A DNA stretch of 43,269 bases from an uncultured bacterium (GTDB taxonomy: Bacteria > Verrucomicrobiota > Kiritimatiellia > PWTM01). The stretch is taken from NCBI GenBank assembly GCA_937139365.1, contig CAKZPT010000088.1, positions 1 to 43,269 of the forward strand, in the 5' to 3' direction. The translations under genes and the position numbers were made by a program. The notes under the pieces are model-generated. The model worked only from the letters and a program-made list of their open reading frames with translations. It did not search any database and had not been told where the DNA came from. This document shows, piece after piece, positions 16,184-25,181 of this stretch; position 1 is the first letter of the stretch, and each line of letters starts with the position of its first letter.

Positions 16184-16578
16184 ACGCTGAATGCGACAAC
16201 ATAGCGGAGGCCCCCGGGGGAGGCAAGCCGCGCCCTTCGGAAGCGCGCCGATCGCGCCACCAGCGGTTTTGCGACGAGATGCCATTCTCCCCTAAGGCGT
16301 AAAGCTTGCTCGACCCGCAGAGCGGGCTGACACCAACGGCCTCAGCGAGCGGGGACCCTACTGGGGCGTTCGGCCGGCGAACCTGCAGGGTTCGACCTTG
16401 GTCGAGCCGCGGCCAGCTTGGCTTTTCGGCCGCATTCCCCTCGATCCCATTGAGGGCCAAGTCCGGCGAGGCCCCCCTTCGGTGGCCGGCCGCGGGGAGG
16501 CGTCGATCCGGTGGCGCGGGAGGAGGGAGGCTGATAAGGTGGAGCAAGGTCGAACGACCGCGACCAAGGAGAACCGAC
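16184..16578. other. 395-base gene-free spacer with a cluster of inverted repeats (possible structured RNA)
   Basis: No convincing gene lies between the tRNA and the TIM-barrel gene. The stretch 16308-16407 can close on an 8-bp perfect stem (GCTCGACC at 16308-16315 with GGTCGAGC at 16400-16407). It also holds GTTCG/CGAAC (16368-16382) and an alternative CCCGC-AGA-GCGGG hairpin (16314-16326). A GCGGCC/GGCCGC stem and CCCTC/GAGGG follow. An 11-base inverted match joins 16390-16400 and 16545-16555. I could not match it to tmRNA, RNase P, SRP or a riboswitch family. High GC makes chance hairpins likely, so this is only a candidate. Confidence 0.25.
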
Positions 16579-17424
16579 ATGCACGTGATCTCGCGTCGAA
16601 ACTGGCTCAAACAGAGCGCCACCCTCGCTGCTCTGGCGGCGCTGGACGTGCCCGGGCGGGCACGGGCGGCGGGCCGGAGAATTCCGATCGGACTGCAGTT
16701 GTATTCCGTGCGGCGCGAATGCGCGCAGGACCTGCCCGGCGTGATCGCCGCCGTCGCGAAGATGGGCTACAAAGGGGTGGAGTTTGCCGGTTACCACAAC
16801 CGCTCCGCGAAGGAGTTGCGCCAGCTGCTCGACGACCACGGTCTGGTCTGCTGCGGCACCCATACCGGCTGGGCGACGATCCAGGACGAGCAGCTTGCCG
16901 CCACGATGGACTTCAACCAGACGCTGGGCAATCCCTACCTCGTCGTGCCGAGCCTTCCGAAGGAGCGGCTGGCGACGGTGGAGGCCTGCCGAGAAACATC
17001 CGCCGTGTTCAGCCGGCAGGCGGAAAAAGCTGCCGAACGGAAGATGCACATTGGCTACCACGCGCACGGCAGCGACTTCCGGAAGTTCGAGGACGGTTCG
17101 ACGCCGTGGGACGTGATTTTTTCCAATGCCTCGCTCAAGGTGATCATGCAGCTCGACACCGGCAACTGCCTTGGCGGCGGCGGCGATCCAGTCGCGGTGC
17201 TGGAGAAGTTCCCCGGCCGCTCGCTGACGATCCACCTGAAGGAACACGGCGGGCCAAGGGGGGCGCCGGTCGGGGAGGGTCAGGTTCCGTGGGCGCGGAT
17301 TTTCGAGTTGTGCGAGACGACGGGCGGAACGCAGTGGTACATCGTGGAACACGAAAGCGGCGAGACTCCGCTGGAGAGCGTCCGCCGCTGCCTGGAGAAC
17401 CTGAAGAAGATGGGCAAGGCCTGA
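16579..17424 (+). CDS. Tat-exported sugar phosphate isomerase/epimerase-like TIM-barrel protein (AP endonuclease 2 superfamily)
   Basis: This is a 281-residue protein. A twin-arginine signal (SRRNWLKQSATLAALAAL) is followed by a xylose isomerase-like TIM barrel with GLQLYSVRRE at about 37, KGVEFAGYHNRS at about 60 and HAHGSDF at about 160. DTGNCLGGGGDP near 195 and HLKEHG at about 222 follow, ending with VEHESGE. The scattered His, Glu and Asp residues are the usual divalent-metal ligands of this fold. Family members isomerise or epimerise sugars, inosose or hydroxypyruvate, or dehydrate keto-inositols; the exported form is common in PVC bacteria and its substrate is unknown. ATG 16579 is supported by AAGGAG. 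Monocistronic as far as visible, convergent with the EamA transporter gene. Confidence 0.85.
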   Translation: MHVISRRNWLKQSATLAALAALDVPGRARAAGRRIPIGLQLYSVRRECAQDLPGVIAAVAKMGYKGVEFAGYHNRSAKELRQLLDDHGLVCCGTHTGWATIQDEQLAATMDFNQTLGNPYLVVPSLPKERLATVEACRETSAVFSRQAEKAAERKMHIGYHAHGSDFRKFEDGSTPWDVIFSNASLKVIMQLDTGNCLGGGGDPVAVLEKFPGRSLTIHLKEHGGPRGAPVGEGQVPWARIFELCETTGGTQWYIVEHESGETPLESVRRCLENLKKMGKA

Positions 17425-17441
17425 CCGGCCGCGGCCCGGGC

Positions 17442-18353
17442 TCAAGGCGGTTCCACTGGGCCCCGCCGCAGCGCGACGGCCGTGCCGGCGACGATCATCA
17501 GGCCGCCGGCCACGGTGGCGGGGGTGAGTCGTTCGCCGAGCAGCAGCCGGGCCAGCGCGGCCGCGGCCACGGGTTTCAGGAAGAAGACCGTCGCCGCCCG
17601 CACGGCCGGCACCTGTTTCAGCCCGTGGAACCACGCCGCGTAGCCCGTGGCGGTGGCCAGCAGGGCTAGGTACAGGATGGCCAGCCAGTGGTGCGGCGTG
17701 TGCACCCGCCACGGCGGGCCGTCCGCGGTCCACGTCACTGGCAGCAGCGCGAGCGAACCGGCGAGAAACGTCGCCGCCGACAGCACCCGCACGCCGTGGC
17801 GGTCCACGACCTTTTTCGACAGGGTCGAGTAGATCGCGAAGGCCGTCATCGAAGCCAGCATCAGGACGACGCCGCCGGCGGTGCGGAGGGAGAGACGCCC
17901 ATGGTCCCATGAAAAACACACCATCCCCGCCGAGGCCAGCGCCAGCGCCAGCCAGTGGCGGCGGTCGGCCCGCTCCCCGATCAGCGCCGGCGCCAGAACG
18001 GCGACGATCACCGGATGGCCGCTGAACAGGATTGCGGCCGGCGCGGCCGGCATGCGGGCCAACGCGGCATGGTAGAGGCCGATGCCGAGCGTCACGCCGA
18101 TCAGGCCCAGCCCCCCGTACGCCCCCCAGTCGGCCGCCGTCGGCCGCCGGGCGCGACGGTGCATCGCCATCGCTGCCCCGGGCGAAAACGCCAGCCCGGC
18201 GAGAAAAAACCGCCAGAAGGCGAGTTGCAGCGGTGGCCTCGCCGGCTGGATCGCCTTGGAGACGACCTCGATGGTGCTGAACAGGAGGACGGCACAGACC
18301 AGCCACGCCAACCCGGTCCGTCCGCCGCCGCCCGCAGGAGTGCTCACCACCAC
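17442..18353 (-). CDS. EamA/DMT-family transporter
   Basis: This 303-residue protein has about ten hydrophobic helices arranged as two EamA repeats of five. Typical elements are AFWRFFLAGLAF in helix 2, ALARMPAAPAAILF near helix 4, and FYSTLSKK-like and WFHGLKQVPAVRAA in the second half. Family members move metabolites such as amino acids, nucleosides or purines across the inner membrane. The substrate is not predictable. The start is one of three consecutive GTG codons at 18353, with no strong ribosome site. It ends 17 bases past the stop of the convergent TIM-barrel gene and lies 22 bases downstream of glgP on the same strand, so it may share that transcript. Confidence 0.82.
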   Translation of the reverse strand: MVVSTPAGGGGRTGLAWLVCAVLLFSTIEVVSKAIQPARPPLQLAFWRFFLAGLAFSPGAAMAMHRRARRPTAADWGAYGGLGLIGVTLGIGLYHAALARMPAAPAAILFSGHPVIVAVLAPALIGERADRRHWLALALASAGMVCFSWDHGRLSLRTAGGVVLMLASMTAFAIYSTLSKKVVDRHGVRVLSAATFLAGSLALLPVTWTADGPPWRVHTPHHWLAILYLALLATATGYAAWFHGLKQVPAVRAATVFFLKPVAAAALARLLLGERLTPATVAGGLMIVAGTAVALRRGPVEPP

Positions 18354-18375
18354 ACCGGAGCGCCGCTGGCCGGCC

Positions 18376-20886
18376 TCATACCAATCCGTCGCCGTTGGAG
18401 GGCTGCATCTCGATGGGCACTGGCTCGACGCCCCACGTCTGCTGGGCGTACTCGCGCACCGCGCGGTCGCTGGAGAACCAGCCGATCCGCGCGATGTTCA
18501 GTACCGCGCGGCGCGTCCATTCGTCCGGCCGGCGCCATAGTTCGACCACGCGGGCCTGGCACTCCACGTAGGGCCGATAGTCCGCCAGATGGAAGTAGCG
18601 GTCGCCGGCCTCCATCAGCTGCTGCCACACCTCCACGAAGAGATCGGGCTGCTCGGGGAGGAACTCGTTGCGGCGGATCGCCTCCATCACGCGCCCCAGC
18701 TCGGGGTGGGAGGCGGCCAGCGCCCGGGGGTCGTAGCGGCCCGAGGCGCGCAGCTCGGCCAGCTCCTCGGCGCGGTGGCCGAAGATGAAGATGTTGTCCA
18801 GCCCGACCGCTTGGGCGATCTCGATGTTCGCCCCGTCCCACGTCCCGATCGTCAGCGCCCCGTTGAGCGCCAGCTTCATGTTGCCGGTCCCTGACGCCTC
18901 GGTGCCGGCCGTGGAAATCTGCTCGGAGAGGTCCGCCGCCGGCACGATCGCCTCCGCCAGCGAAACGCGATAGTCGGGGAGAAACACGACCTTCAACCGG
19001 CCGGCGACGTCGGGGTCGCGGTTGACCACCCGCGCGATGCTGTTGATTAGCTTGATGATGCGCTTGGCGATGTGGTAGCTGGGCGCCGCCTTCGCGCCGA
19101 AGACGAACACCCGCGGAACGATCTCCATCGAGGGGTTGTCCTTCAGGCGATGGAACAGCGTGATGATGTGCATGGCGTTCAGCAGCTGCCGTTTGTACTC
19201 GTGCAGCCGCTTAACCTGCACGTCGAACATCGCCGACGGGTCCACCGTCTCGCCGCAGAGGCGCCGGATGAGCCGGGCGAGGCGGACCTTGTTCTGCCGC
19301 TTGACTTCGGCGACCTCACGCAGGAAGGCGGGGTCGTTCGCCGCCGGCTCTAGCTCGCGCAGCCGCTCCGGCTGGCGGATCCACTCCGGGCCGATCCGCG
19401 CCGTCACCAGCCGCGCGAGGGCAGGGTTGCACAACAGCAGCCATCGGCGGTGGTTGATGCCGTTGGTCTTGTTGTGGAAACGCTCGGGCCACATCTCGAC
19501 GAAGGCCGGCAGCAGCCGGCGCTTGAGCAGCTCCGTGTGCAGGGCCGACACGCCGTTCACCGCATGGCTCCCGACCACGGCGAGGTTGGTCATGCGCACC
19601 TGTTTGGGCGAGGTCTCCTCGATCAGGGAGATGTCGCGCATTTTCGCGAAGTCGCCAGGGAAGCGCGCCTCGACCTTCTGGAGCACGCGCGCGTTGATGT
19701 CGTAGATGATCTGCAGATGCCGCGGCAGCACCCGCTCCAGCAGGTCCACGGGCCACTTTTCGAGCGCCTCGGGCAGCAGCGTGTGGTTCGTGTAGGCGAA
19801 GGTCTTCGTCGTGATGTCCCAGGCGGTGTCCCACGGCAGGTCGGTCTCGTCGAGGAAGTAACGCATCAGATCCGCCACCGCGAGGGCGGGATGCGTGTCG
19901 TTCAGGTGGATCGCGTTTTTCTTCGGGAACAGCGACCAGTCGGAGTGGTTCTTCAGGTAACGGCGCAGCAGGTCGCGGATGGAGCAGGTGACCAGGAAGT
20001 ACTCCTGCACCAGCCGCAGCTCCTTGCCGGCGTACACGAAGTCGGAGGGGTAGAGCACCTTCGTGATCGTCTCGGCCCAGTTTTCGCTCTCGACGGCCTT
20101 GACGTACTCGCCCCGGTTGAAGACGTCGAGCCGGAACCCCTCCGCCGCGCGAGAGGCCCAGAGGCGGAGGATGTTCGCGGTGGTGCACCCGTGCCCGATT
20201 ACCGAGACGTCGTGGGGGACGCCCTCGATCATCTGCCAGTCGGTCCAGACGTGCCGCTCCCGACCGCCGGGGCCGGGCACGCGGCGCACGCGGCCGTAGA
20301 GGAGCACCGGGACGGTGTACTCCGGCCGCACCGCTTCCCACGGAGTGCCGTACTTGAGCCAGTCGTCGGGCTTCTCCACCTGCCAGCCGTCGTCGAACTC
20401 CTGCTTGAAGATGCCGTGCTCGTAGCGCAGACCGTAGCCGTAGCCGGGCAACTGCATCGCGGCCATGGACTCGAGGTAGCAGGCCGCCAGCCGGCCCAAT
20501 CCGCCGTTGCCCAGGCCCGCGTCGGGCTCCATGTCGCAGAGCTGGTCGAGGTCCAAGTCCAGCCCCGCCAGCGCCTCGCGCGCCGTCTCCAGCACGCCCA
20601 ATGCCTGCAGGTTGTGCTTCAGGAGCTGGCCGATCAGAAACTCCATCGAGAGGTAGTAGACCCGCTTCACGTCGCGGTCGAGGTAGGTCCTCTGGGTCAC
20701 GATCATTCGCGCCGCCGCCAGATCGCGGGCGACGTGGCACAGCGCCATCAGCTTGTCGAACGGCGTCGCCGTCCGCCAGTCCTTGTAGCAAGTGTACTTG
20801 ATGTGCCCCAGGAACCGGTCACGAATCTGCTCCGGCGTCGCCGACGCGCCTGCGTCGGCCAGGTGGATCTCGCGTGTCTGGCTCAT
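18376..20886 (-). CDS. glgP: Glycogen/maltodextrin phosphorylase (GT35)
   Basis: This is a complete 836-residue enzyme that releases glucose-1-phosphate from glycogen or maltodextrin using pyridoxal phosphate. Clear family blocks are YYLSMEFLIGQLL near the N terminus, EPDAGLGNGGLGRLAACYLES, YGYGLRYEHGIFKQ, HLNDTHPALA, NGINHRRWLL and VKRLHEYKRQLLN. The PLP-binding EASGTGNMK block, with the Schiff-base lysine, and GTWDGANIEI follow at about 650-690. The ATG at 20886 begins MSQTREIHL; the longer reading upstream has no ribosome site and would run past the short spacer toward the divergent sulfatase. It shows no lesion despite being the longest gene here, which makes it a useful contrast to the broken neighbours. 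Confidence 0.97.
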   Translation of the reverse strand: MSQTREIHLADAGASATPEQIRDRFLGHIKYTCYKDWRTATPFDKLMALCHVARDLAAARMIVTQRTYLDRDVKRVYYLSMEFLIGQLLKHNLQALGVLETAREALAGLDLDLDQLCDMEPDAGLGNGGLGRLAACYLESMAAMQLPGYGYGLRYEHGIFKQEFDDGWQVEKPDDWLKYGTPWEAVRPEYTVPVLLYGRVRRVPGPGGRERHVWTDWQMIEGVPHDVSVIGHGCTTANILRLWASRAAEGFRLDVFNRGEYVKAVESENWAETITKVLYPSDFVYAGKELRLVQEYFLVTCSIRDLLRRYLKNHSDWSLFPKKNAIHLNDTHPALAVADLMRYFLDETDLPWDTAWDITTKTFAYTNHTLLPEALEKWPVDLLERVLPRHLQIIYDINARVLQKVEARFPGDFAKMRDISLIEETSPKQVRMTNLAVVGSHAVNGVSALHTELLKRRLLPAFVEMWPERFHNKTNGINHRRWLLLCNPALARLVTARIGPEWIRQPERLRELEPAANDPAFLREVAEVKRQNKVRLARLIRRLCGETVDPSAMFDVQVKRLHEYKRQLLNAMHIITLFHRLKDNPSMEIVPRVFVFGAKAAPSYHIAKRIIKLINSIARVVNRDPDVAGRLKVVFLPDYRVSLAEAIVPAADLSEQISTAGTEASGTGNMKLALNGALTIGTWDGANIEIAQAVGLDNIFIFGHRAEELAELRASGRYDPRALAASHPELGRVMEAIRRNEFLPEQPDLFVEVWQQLMEAGDRYFHLADYRPYVECQARVVELWRRPDEWTRRAVLNIARIGWFSSDRAVREYAQQTWGVEPVPIEMQPSNGDGLV

Positions 20887-20988
20887 GCGTGTGCCCGTCG
20901 TGGGTTGCAACACGGTGCCGCGCCCGGGCCTTGAAGGCAAGCCGGACCTCGTGACATCATCCCCCTCGCCTCGTCAAGGAGCCCCGTC

Positions 20989-22537
20989 ATGTGCCTGACC
21001 TGTGGGATGGTTGTCGCCCTGTTCGGGGCGGCCGTCGCCGCCGACCGGCCGAGCTTCATCTTGTTTCTCACCGATGACCAGGGCTGGGCCGACGCCGCCT
21101 TCGCCGGCCACCCGTGGGTCCGCACCCCATCGCCCGACCGCCTCGCCCGGGAGGGTACTTGGTTTTGTCAGTTCTACGTGCCCTCGACGGCCTGCTCTCC
21201 AACCCGCGCCGGTTTCCTCGATGGCCTCGAGCCGGCGCGACTGCACATCCACGGCCACCTTTCGGACGCGGCCAGCAACGCGGCGCGCGGCATGCCGAAC
21301 TGGATGGACCCCTCCGTACTCACCGTCGCCCGCCATCTCCGCGGCGCCGGCTACGGGACCGCCCACTTCGGCAAGTGGCACCTCGGCGACGGCCACGGCG
21401 CCCCCGCCCCTCCGACTACGGCTTCGACGTCCACGTCACCGTGAACGCCAACGGCCCATCGCTGGGCGGGGAGAACGCGCAGAACGACCCCTTTTTCCGC
21501 GCCCGGTCCACCGCGATGATCGTGGATGAGGTCCTCTCCTTCATCCGCCAGCACCGCGAACGGCCCTTCTACGTGAACGCCTGGACCCTTCTACTCCATG
21601 CCCCGCTCAACCCCACGCCCGAGCAGTTGGCCGTCTACGCGGAACTCGATCCCCGCCCCGACCACCCCGCCTTCGGCCCGTGGATGCGCGACCACCTCGC
21701 CGCCGCCATGGACCTGCGGCACCAGATGCGCGTCTTCTGCGCCTCGCTCACCGACCTGGACACCCAGCTGGGCCGCCTGCTGGACGGCCTCGATGCGATG
21801 GCCCGTCGTCCGACACCGTGATCCTTTTCAGCAGCGACAACGGCCCGGAGGACTACCACATCCGCAATGCCGCCAACGCCGGCGTCGGCTCGACGGGGCC
21901 GCTACGTGCGCGCAAACGGAGCATGTACGAGGGCGGGATCCGCACGTTCGGTCTGGTCCGGTGGCCGGGCCGAGTGGCCGCCGGCCGGCGCGACGACGAG
22001 TTCGTCATGAGCGCCCTCGACTGGATGCCGACGGTGGCCAGCCTCGCGGGCGCGCCGCTGCCGGCCGAATGGGCCGGCAACGGCGAGGACGTCGGCGACG
22101 TCTGGCTCAGTGCCCGTCGCCCGCGCAGGACGGACCTGCACTGGGAATGGCTGTTCCGGGTGGTCGGCGAACCGGCCTACACCCCGCCGATGCTCGCCGT
22201 CCGCTCGGGGCCGTGGAAGCTCTTCGCGCAGCACGATGGAAGTCGCGTCGAGCTCTACCACATCCCGGACGATCCGGGGGAGCGCCGCAACCGTGCCGCC
22301 GACGAGCCCGCCGTCGTGAGCAACCTGGTGGCGAAGGCGCGGGAATGGCAGGCGTCCCTTCCGCCCGCCGAAGCCCGCGCGCGGGTCGCCGCCACGGGCC
22401 AGCCCGTCGACGGCCGGCCGGCCGCGCCGATCCCGGCGGCCGAGCGGGACCGCCGGCGTCAGATGTTTCGGCACAAAGACGCTGACGGCGACGGCCGACT
22501 GACCGAGGAGGAGTTCATCCGCGCCGGTCGCAGGTGA
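20989..22537 (+). pseudogene. Type I sulfatase with C-terminal EF-hand, two frameshifts
   Basis: This is a secreted formylglycine sulfatase, expected to remove sulfate esters from polysaccharides in the periplasm. A signal peptide (1-18) precedes LTDDQGW with metal-binding Asp29/Asp30. The maturation motif CSPTR (Cys69 to Arg73) follows, then GKWHLGDG and SSDNGPE, and the C terminus ends in an EF-hand loop DADGDGRLTEEEF. Two one-base deletions break the frame: near 21405-21415 (C run in GCCCCTCC) and near 21800 (ATGGCCCG, where ATGGGCCCG restores frame). Adding both back gives 517 codons, a normal length. Divergent from glgP. The intact catalytic motifs imply recent damage or sequence error. 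Confidence 0.8.
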
Positions 22538-22550
22538 CCGCCGACCCCGT

Positions 22551-22585
22551 GCCGCCGCGGCGGCGCAGCCGGCAAACTCCTTGCC
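22551..22585. terminator. Candidate bidirectional terminator between convergent sulfatase and GH28 genes
   Basis: The 105-base gap between two stop codons holds a 14-base perfect palindrome (GCCGCCGCGGCGGC, 22551-22564). A second hairpin, GGCAA-ACTCC-TTGCC, lies at 22571-22585. Neither has a U-tract, so intrinsic termination is uncertain, but the position between converging genes fits. Confidence 0.3.
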
Positions 22586-22642
22586 CCGCCGCTCCACCGT
22601 CGGAGTTCCGGAACCGCCGCGATCCGGCGATCGAACGCGCGG

Positions 22643-23684
22643 CTACGGTCCGGCCCGGTCGAGAATCGCGGCGGCGGCCTCGTTGGCCGGCGTTCGCGAA
22701 AGGCCCACGATCCGAGCGTCCTCCACCGCGTACAGCCCCAGCGCCGCCCGCGGAAACGCCGCGAAGACGTCGTCCGGGATCGCGATGGACAGGTTTTCGA
22801 CGGTCACGCCGCGCGCATGGGCGATGACGACATAGGCGGGCTTCGTCGCGAACCGCGTGTCGCGCTCATCGCGCGTCGTCCTCCGCCCGCCGACCGGCTT
22901 GCGGCGCCCGGCGAAATCGGCCGCGCCGTTTACCTCGAAACGGATGTTCCGCAGCACGATCTCCTCCAGCGGCCGCTCCGGCATGCCCTGCAGCAGCGCT
23001 CCGTAGCGGCTGCGGATCGCGAGGTTCTCGAACACGACACCCCGGATCCGCGACACCCGCGAGGTCGCGTGCCGGCGCTCGATGTCCACGAACACCGGCG
23101 CGACCGACCGGTTGGTCAGCGCGCTGGTCTCGATCCGGATATCCGAGAAACGCACGTCCTCCATCGCCCCGCCGTCCTTCGCGTAGAGCCCGATCCCCGT
23201 CGGCGAGTTCCACACGACGCAGTTCGTGAACACAATCCGGCGGAAGTCGCCATGCGATTCGGTGCCGAGCTTGATCGCCGTGGCGGCGGACTCGAATTCG
23301 CAGTCGGCGACGAGCACGTCCTCGCAGGGCCTCTCCTCCGTCGCCTTGAGCACCACGCAGTCGTCCCCTGCGGAGATCCGGCAGCGCGTGATCCGGACGC
23401 GCTGGCACATGTTCGGGTCAACGCCGTCCGAGTTTAGCCGCCGGTAGTTGTTGCGGATCTCGACCCGGTCCACCTCGACGGTCTCGCAGCCGCGGAAATG
23501 CAGGGTCCACGAGTCGCTGTGGCGGATCCTGGATCACGGCACGATCACAGGTCTCGCCGTCGCCCCGTGCGCCGAAGCGGCGGACGTTGAACTCCGCGCC
23601 GCCCGCCGCCGCGGCTAGTCCTCCCGTCACGACGAGGACAGCCCGGCCCGGATCGGCCCGGCGCACTCCCTCACTTCGCCTCAT
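22643..23684 (-). pseudogene. GH28 polygalacturonase-like protein with large internal deletion
   Basis: The C-terminal 300 or so residues read as a GH28 beta-helix. They show NSDGVDP, AGDDCV with the paired catalytic Asp residues, ESHGDF in place of the usual GHG, and repeated short helix rungs. The N-terminal part is a signal-like segment plus FNVRRFGARGDGET, the normal start of GH28. At about 23530 it jumps directly (with a frame change) from AVIQ into RHSDSWTLHF. In typical members about 110-140 residues separate these two blocks, so roughly 330-420 bases appear to be missing. The junction sits at ATCCAGGATCC, a short direct repeat. The ATG at 23684 overlaps the upstream lipoprotein gene by 14 bases. 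Last gene of a five-gene overlapping operon. GH28 enzymes cut pectin or rhamnogalacturonan backbones. Confidence 0.8.
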
Positions 23685-24135
23685 CGGTCCAGACCCCCCA
23701 GTACACCGGACCGTCGCGCCGGCCCGGATACTTGTCCACCACACCGCCCATGACGTGATCCTCCAGCGGCGCGAGAAGCGCCATCCTGTGGATCGCCCCG
23801 GGGCGGAACCGCCGGACGTTCCCGCCGATGCCCGCGACCCACCGGTCCGCCGCCTGCCAGCGGGGTTTCCACGGGTTGTAATGCGCGACGAAGATCCGCG
23901 CTCCCGGCGCGAGATCGCCCCGATGCGTAGCCAGCACCTCGTACGCCAGCACCGTCGCGTAGTCGTACAGCTCCCGCCGGATGATCGCGCCGTCGGGCAC
24001 CTCGAGCAGCCGCGCGGTGATCTCCATCTCGCCGGCCTCGTGGACGCGAGTGCCGCCGCCCGGACCTCCGCCGCAGCCGGCGGCCGCGGCCGCGCAGAGC
24101 ACCGCCGCGAAACGGATCGGCGCGGCGGACTTCAC
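23671..24135 (-). CDS. Small lipoprotein of unknown function in the GH28 operon
   Basis: This 154-residue protein has a lipobox (AAAAAGC, Cys at about residue 20) followed by a Gly-rich linker, so it should be anchored to a membrane. The mature part is one compact domain with EITARLLEVPD, YDYATVLAYEVL and IFVAHYNPWKPR. I recall similar domains encoded beside MBOAT/AlgX-like O-acetyltransferase clusters, but this is memory, not a search, and no such gene is in the window. The GTG start at 24135 overlaps the TGA of the propeller gene (GTGA). It is intact inside an otherwise heavily damaged operon. Confidence 0.65.
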   Translation of the reverse strand: MKSAAPIRFAAVLCAAAAAGCGGGPGGGTRVHEAGEMEITARLLEVPDGAIIRRELYDYATVLAYEVLATHRGDLAPGARIFVAHYNPWKPRWQAADRWVAGIGGNVRRFRPGAIHRMALLAPLEDHVMGGVVDKYPGRRDGPVYWGVWTDEAK

Positions 24136-25181
24136 GGCGGAGGTTCCCGGCCGCCGGCGCGCGATCCGCCGAACGTCCAGCAGGGTTCCCACCCCTGGGG
24201 CAGGCAGAGCACCGGGCCGCGCCGCACGCCGGGATGCCGCCGCAGCAGATCGGGGCTGTTGCCGCCGACGATCGGGGCGTCGGCCAGCCGCATCAGGCCC
24301 ATCGGCGCGCCGCCGCCCGCCGGGTCGCCGTCCTCGGCCGCGTTGCCGGTAAACAGGACGTATCGGCCGTCGGGCGAGACGCGTCCGCCGTAGACGTGGC
24401 GGCCGTCCTCCGCGTACACGAGGGACGCTCCGCCGCCGTCCGCGTCGGCGCGCCAGAGCTGCGTCCATCCGTACTCCCGGCCCTTCGGGATGCGCCGCGA
24501 AAAAAACACGCCGCGCGAATCCGGAAACCAGTCCGGCGTTCAGCAATCCGGCTGACACACCGCCGCCGCGCCGGTTTCGATGTCCATGACGGCCACGCAC
24601 CATCTCTCGCCGAAGGAATTGGCCACCCCGACAATGCGGCGGCCGTCGGGCGACCAGGCGGGTTGCTGGAAAAACCCCCGCCGGGGCGGCGTCCGGAGCG
24701 TCCGGCGCGTCGCGATCTCCGCGATCGAGAACCCGCGGATCGAAAGGCACAGCAGCCGATCGCCGTCCGGCGCCCAGCAGGCCCAGGGGTACTCGCCGGC
24801 GGCACCGAGCGTCACGGCGTCCGCGCCGTCGGCGCGGGCCAGGATCAGCTCGCCCTGGGCGCCGTGGCGGTTGTTGTCGAACGCCTCGGTCCGCGGAATG
24901 CGCCGCCACAACAGACGCGCGCCATCGGGCGACCACCGCGGCAATCCTTCGTTGTAGCCGGGCGTTCGCGTCAGGTTGGTCCGGTCTGAGCCGTCCGGGC
25001 GGCAGACGAAGATGTCGGGGTCGCCCGCTTCCGAGCGGGCGGCGTAGGCGATCCAGCCCAGGTCGCAGACCTCGCGCCGGAGGGCGTCCATCGGCGGCTC
25101 CTCCGCGGCGGTTGCCGCGAGGCCGGCCAGCAGCGCGCAGCCGACGATCGCCGGGGCCCCGCTCATGTGCCCGTTCCACAT
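24132..25181 (-). pseudogene. TolB-like WD40/beta-propeller exported protein with in-frame TGA
   Basis: The frame codes for about 349 residues: a signal peptide, then TolB-type propeller blades with the repeated WSPDG motif (RWSPDGARLLW, CWAPDGDRLL, AWSPDGRRIVG, VSPDGRYVLF). An in-frame TGA at 24540-24542 interrupts the fourth to fifth blade (PDC-stop-TPDWFPDSRG). Coding continues cleanly in the same frame to 24132. Such propellers bind proteins or glycans in the periplasm; a specific role is not known. The ATG at 25181 shares one base with the stop of the DUF4832 gene (TGATG), and a GTG at 25184 is also possible. The 3' end overlaps the lipoprotein start by four bases. Confidence 0.72.

Noticed and set aside
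16184-16310. tmRNA, RNase P RNA or SRP RNA in the spacer before the TIM-barrel gene
   Set aside because: None of the conserved signature stretches of these RNAs could be found on either strand; only unclassified hairpins are present.
24540-24542. Selenocysteine at the in-frame TGA of the propeller gene
   Set aside because: The family is not known to use selenocysteine, no convincing hairpin was seen directly downstream, and other genes in the window use TGA as a normal stop. A nonsense mutation is simpler.
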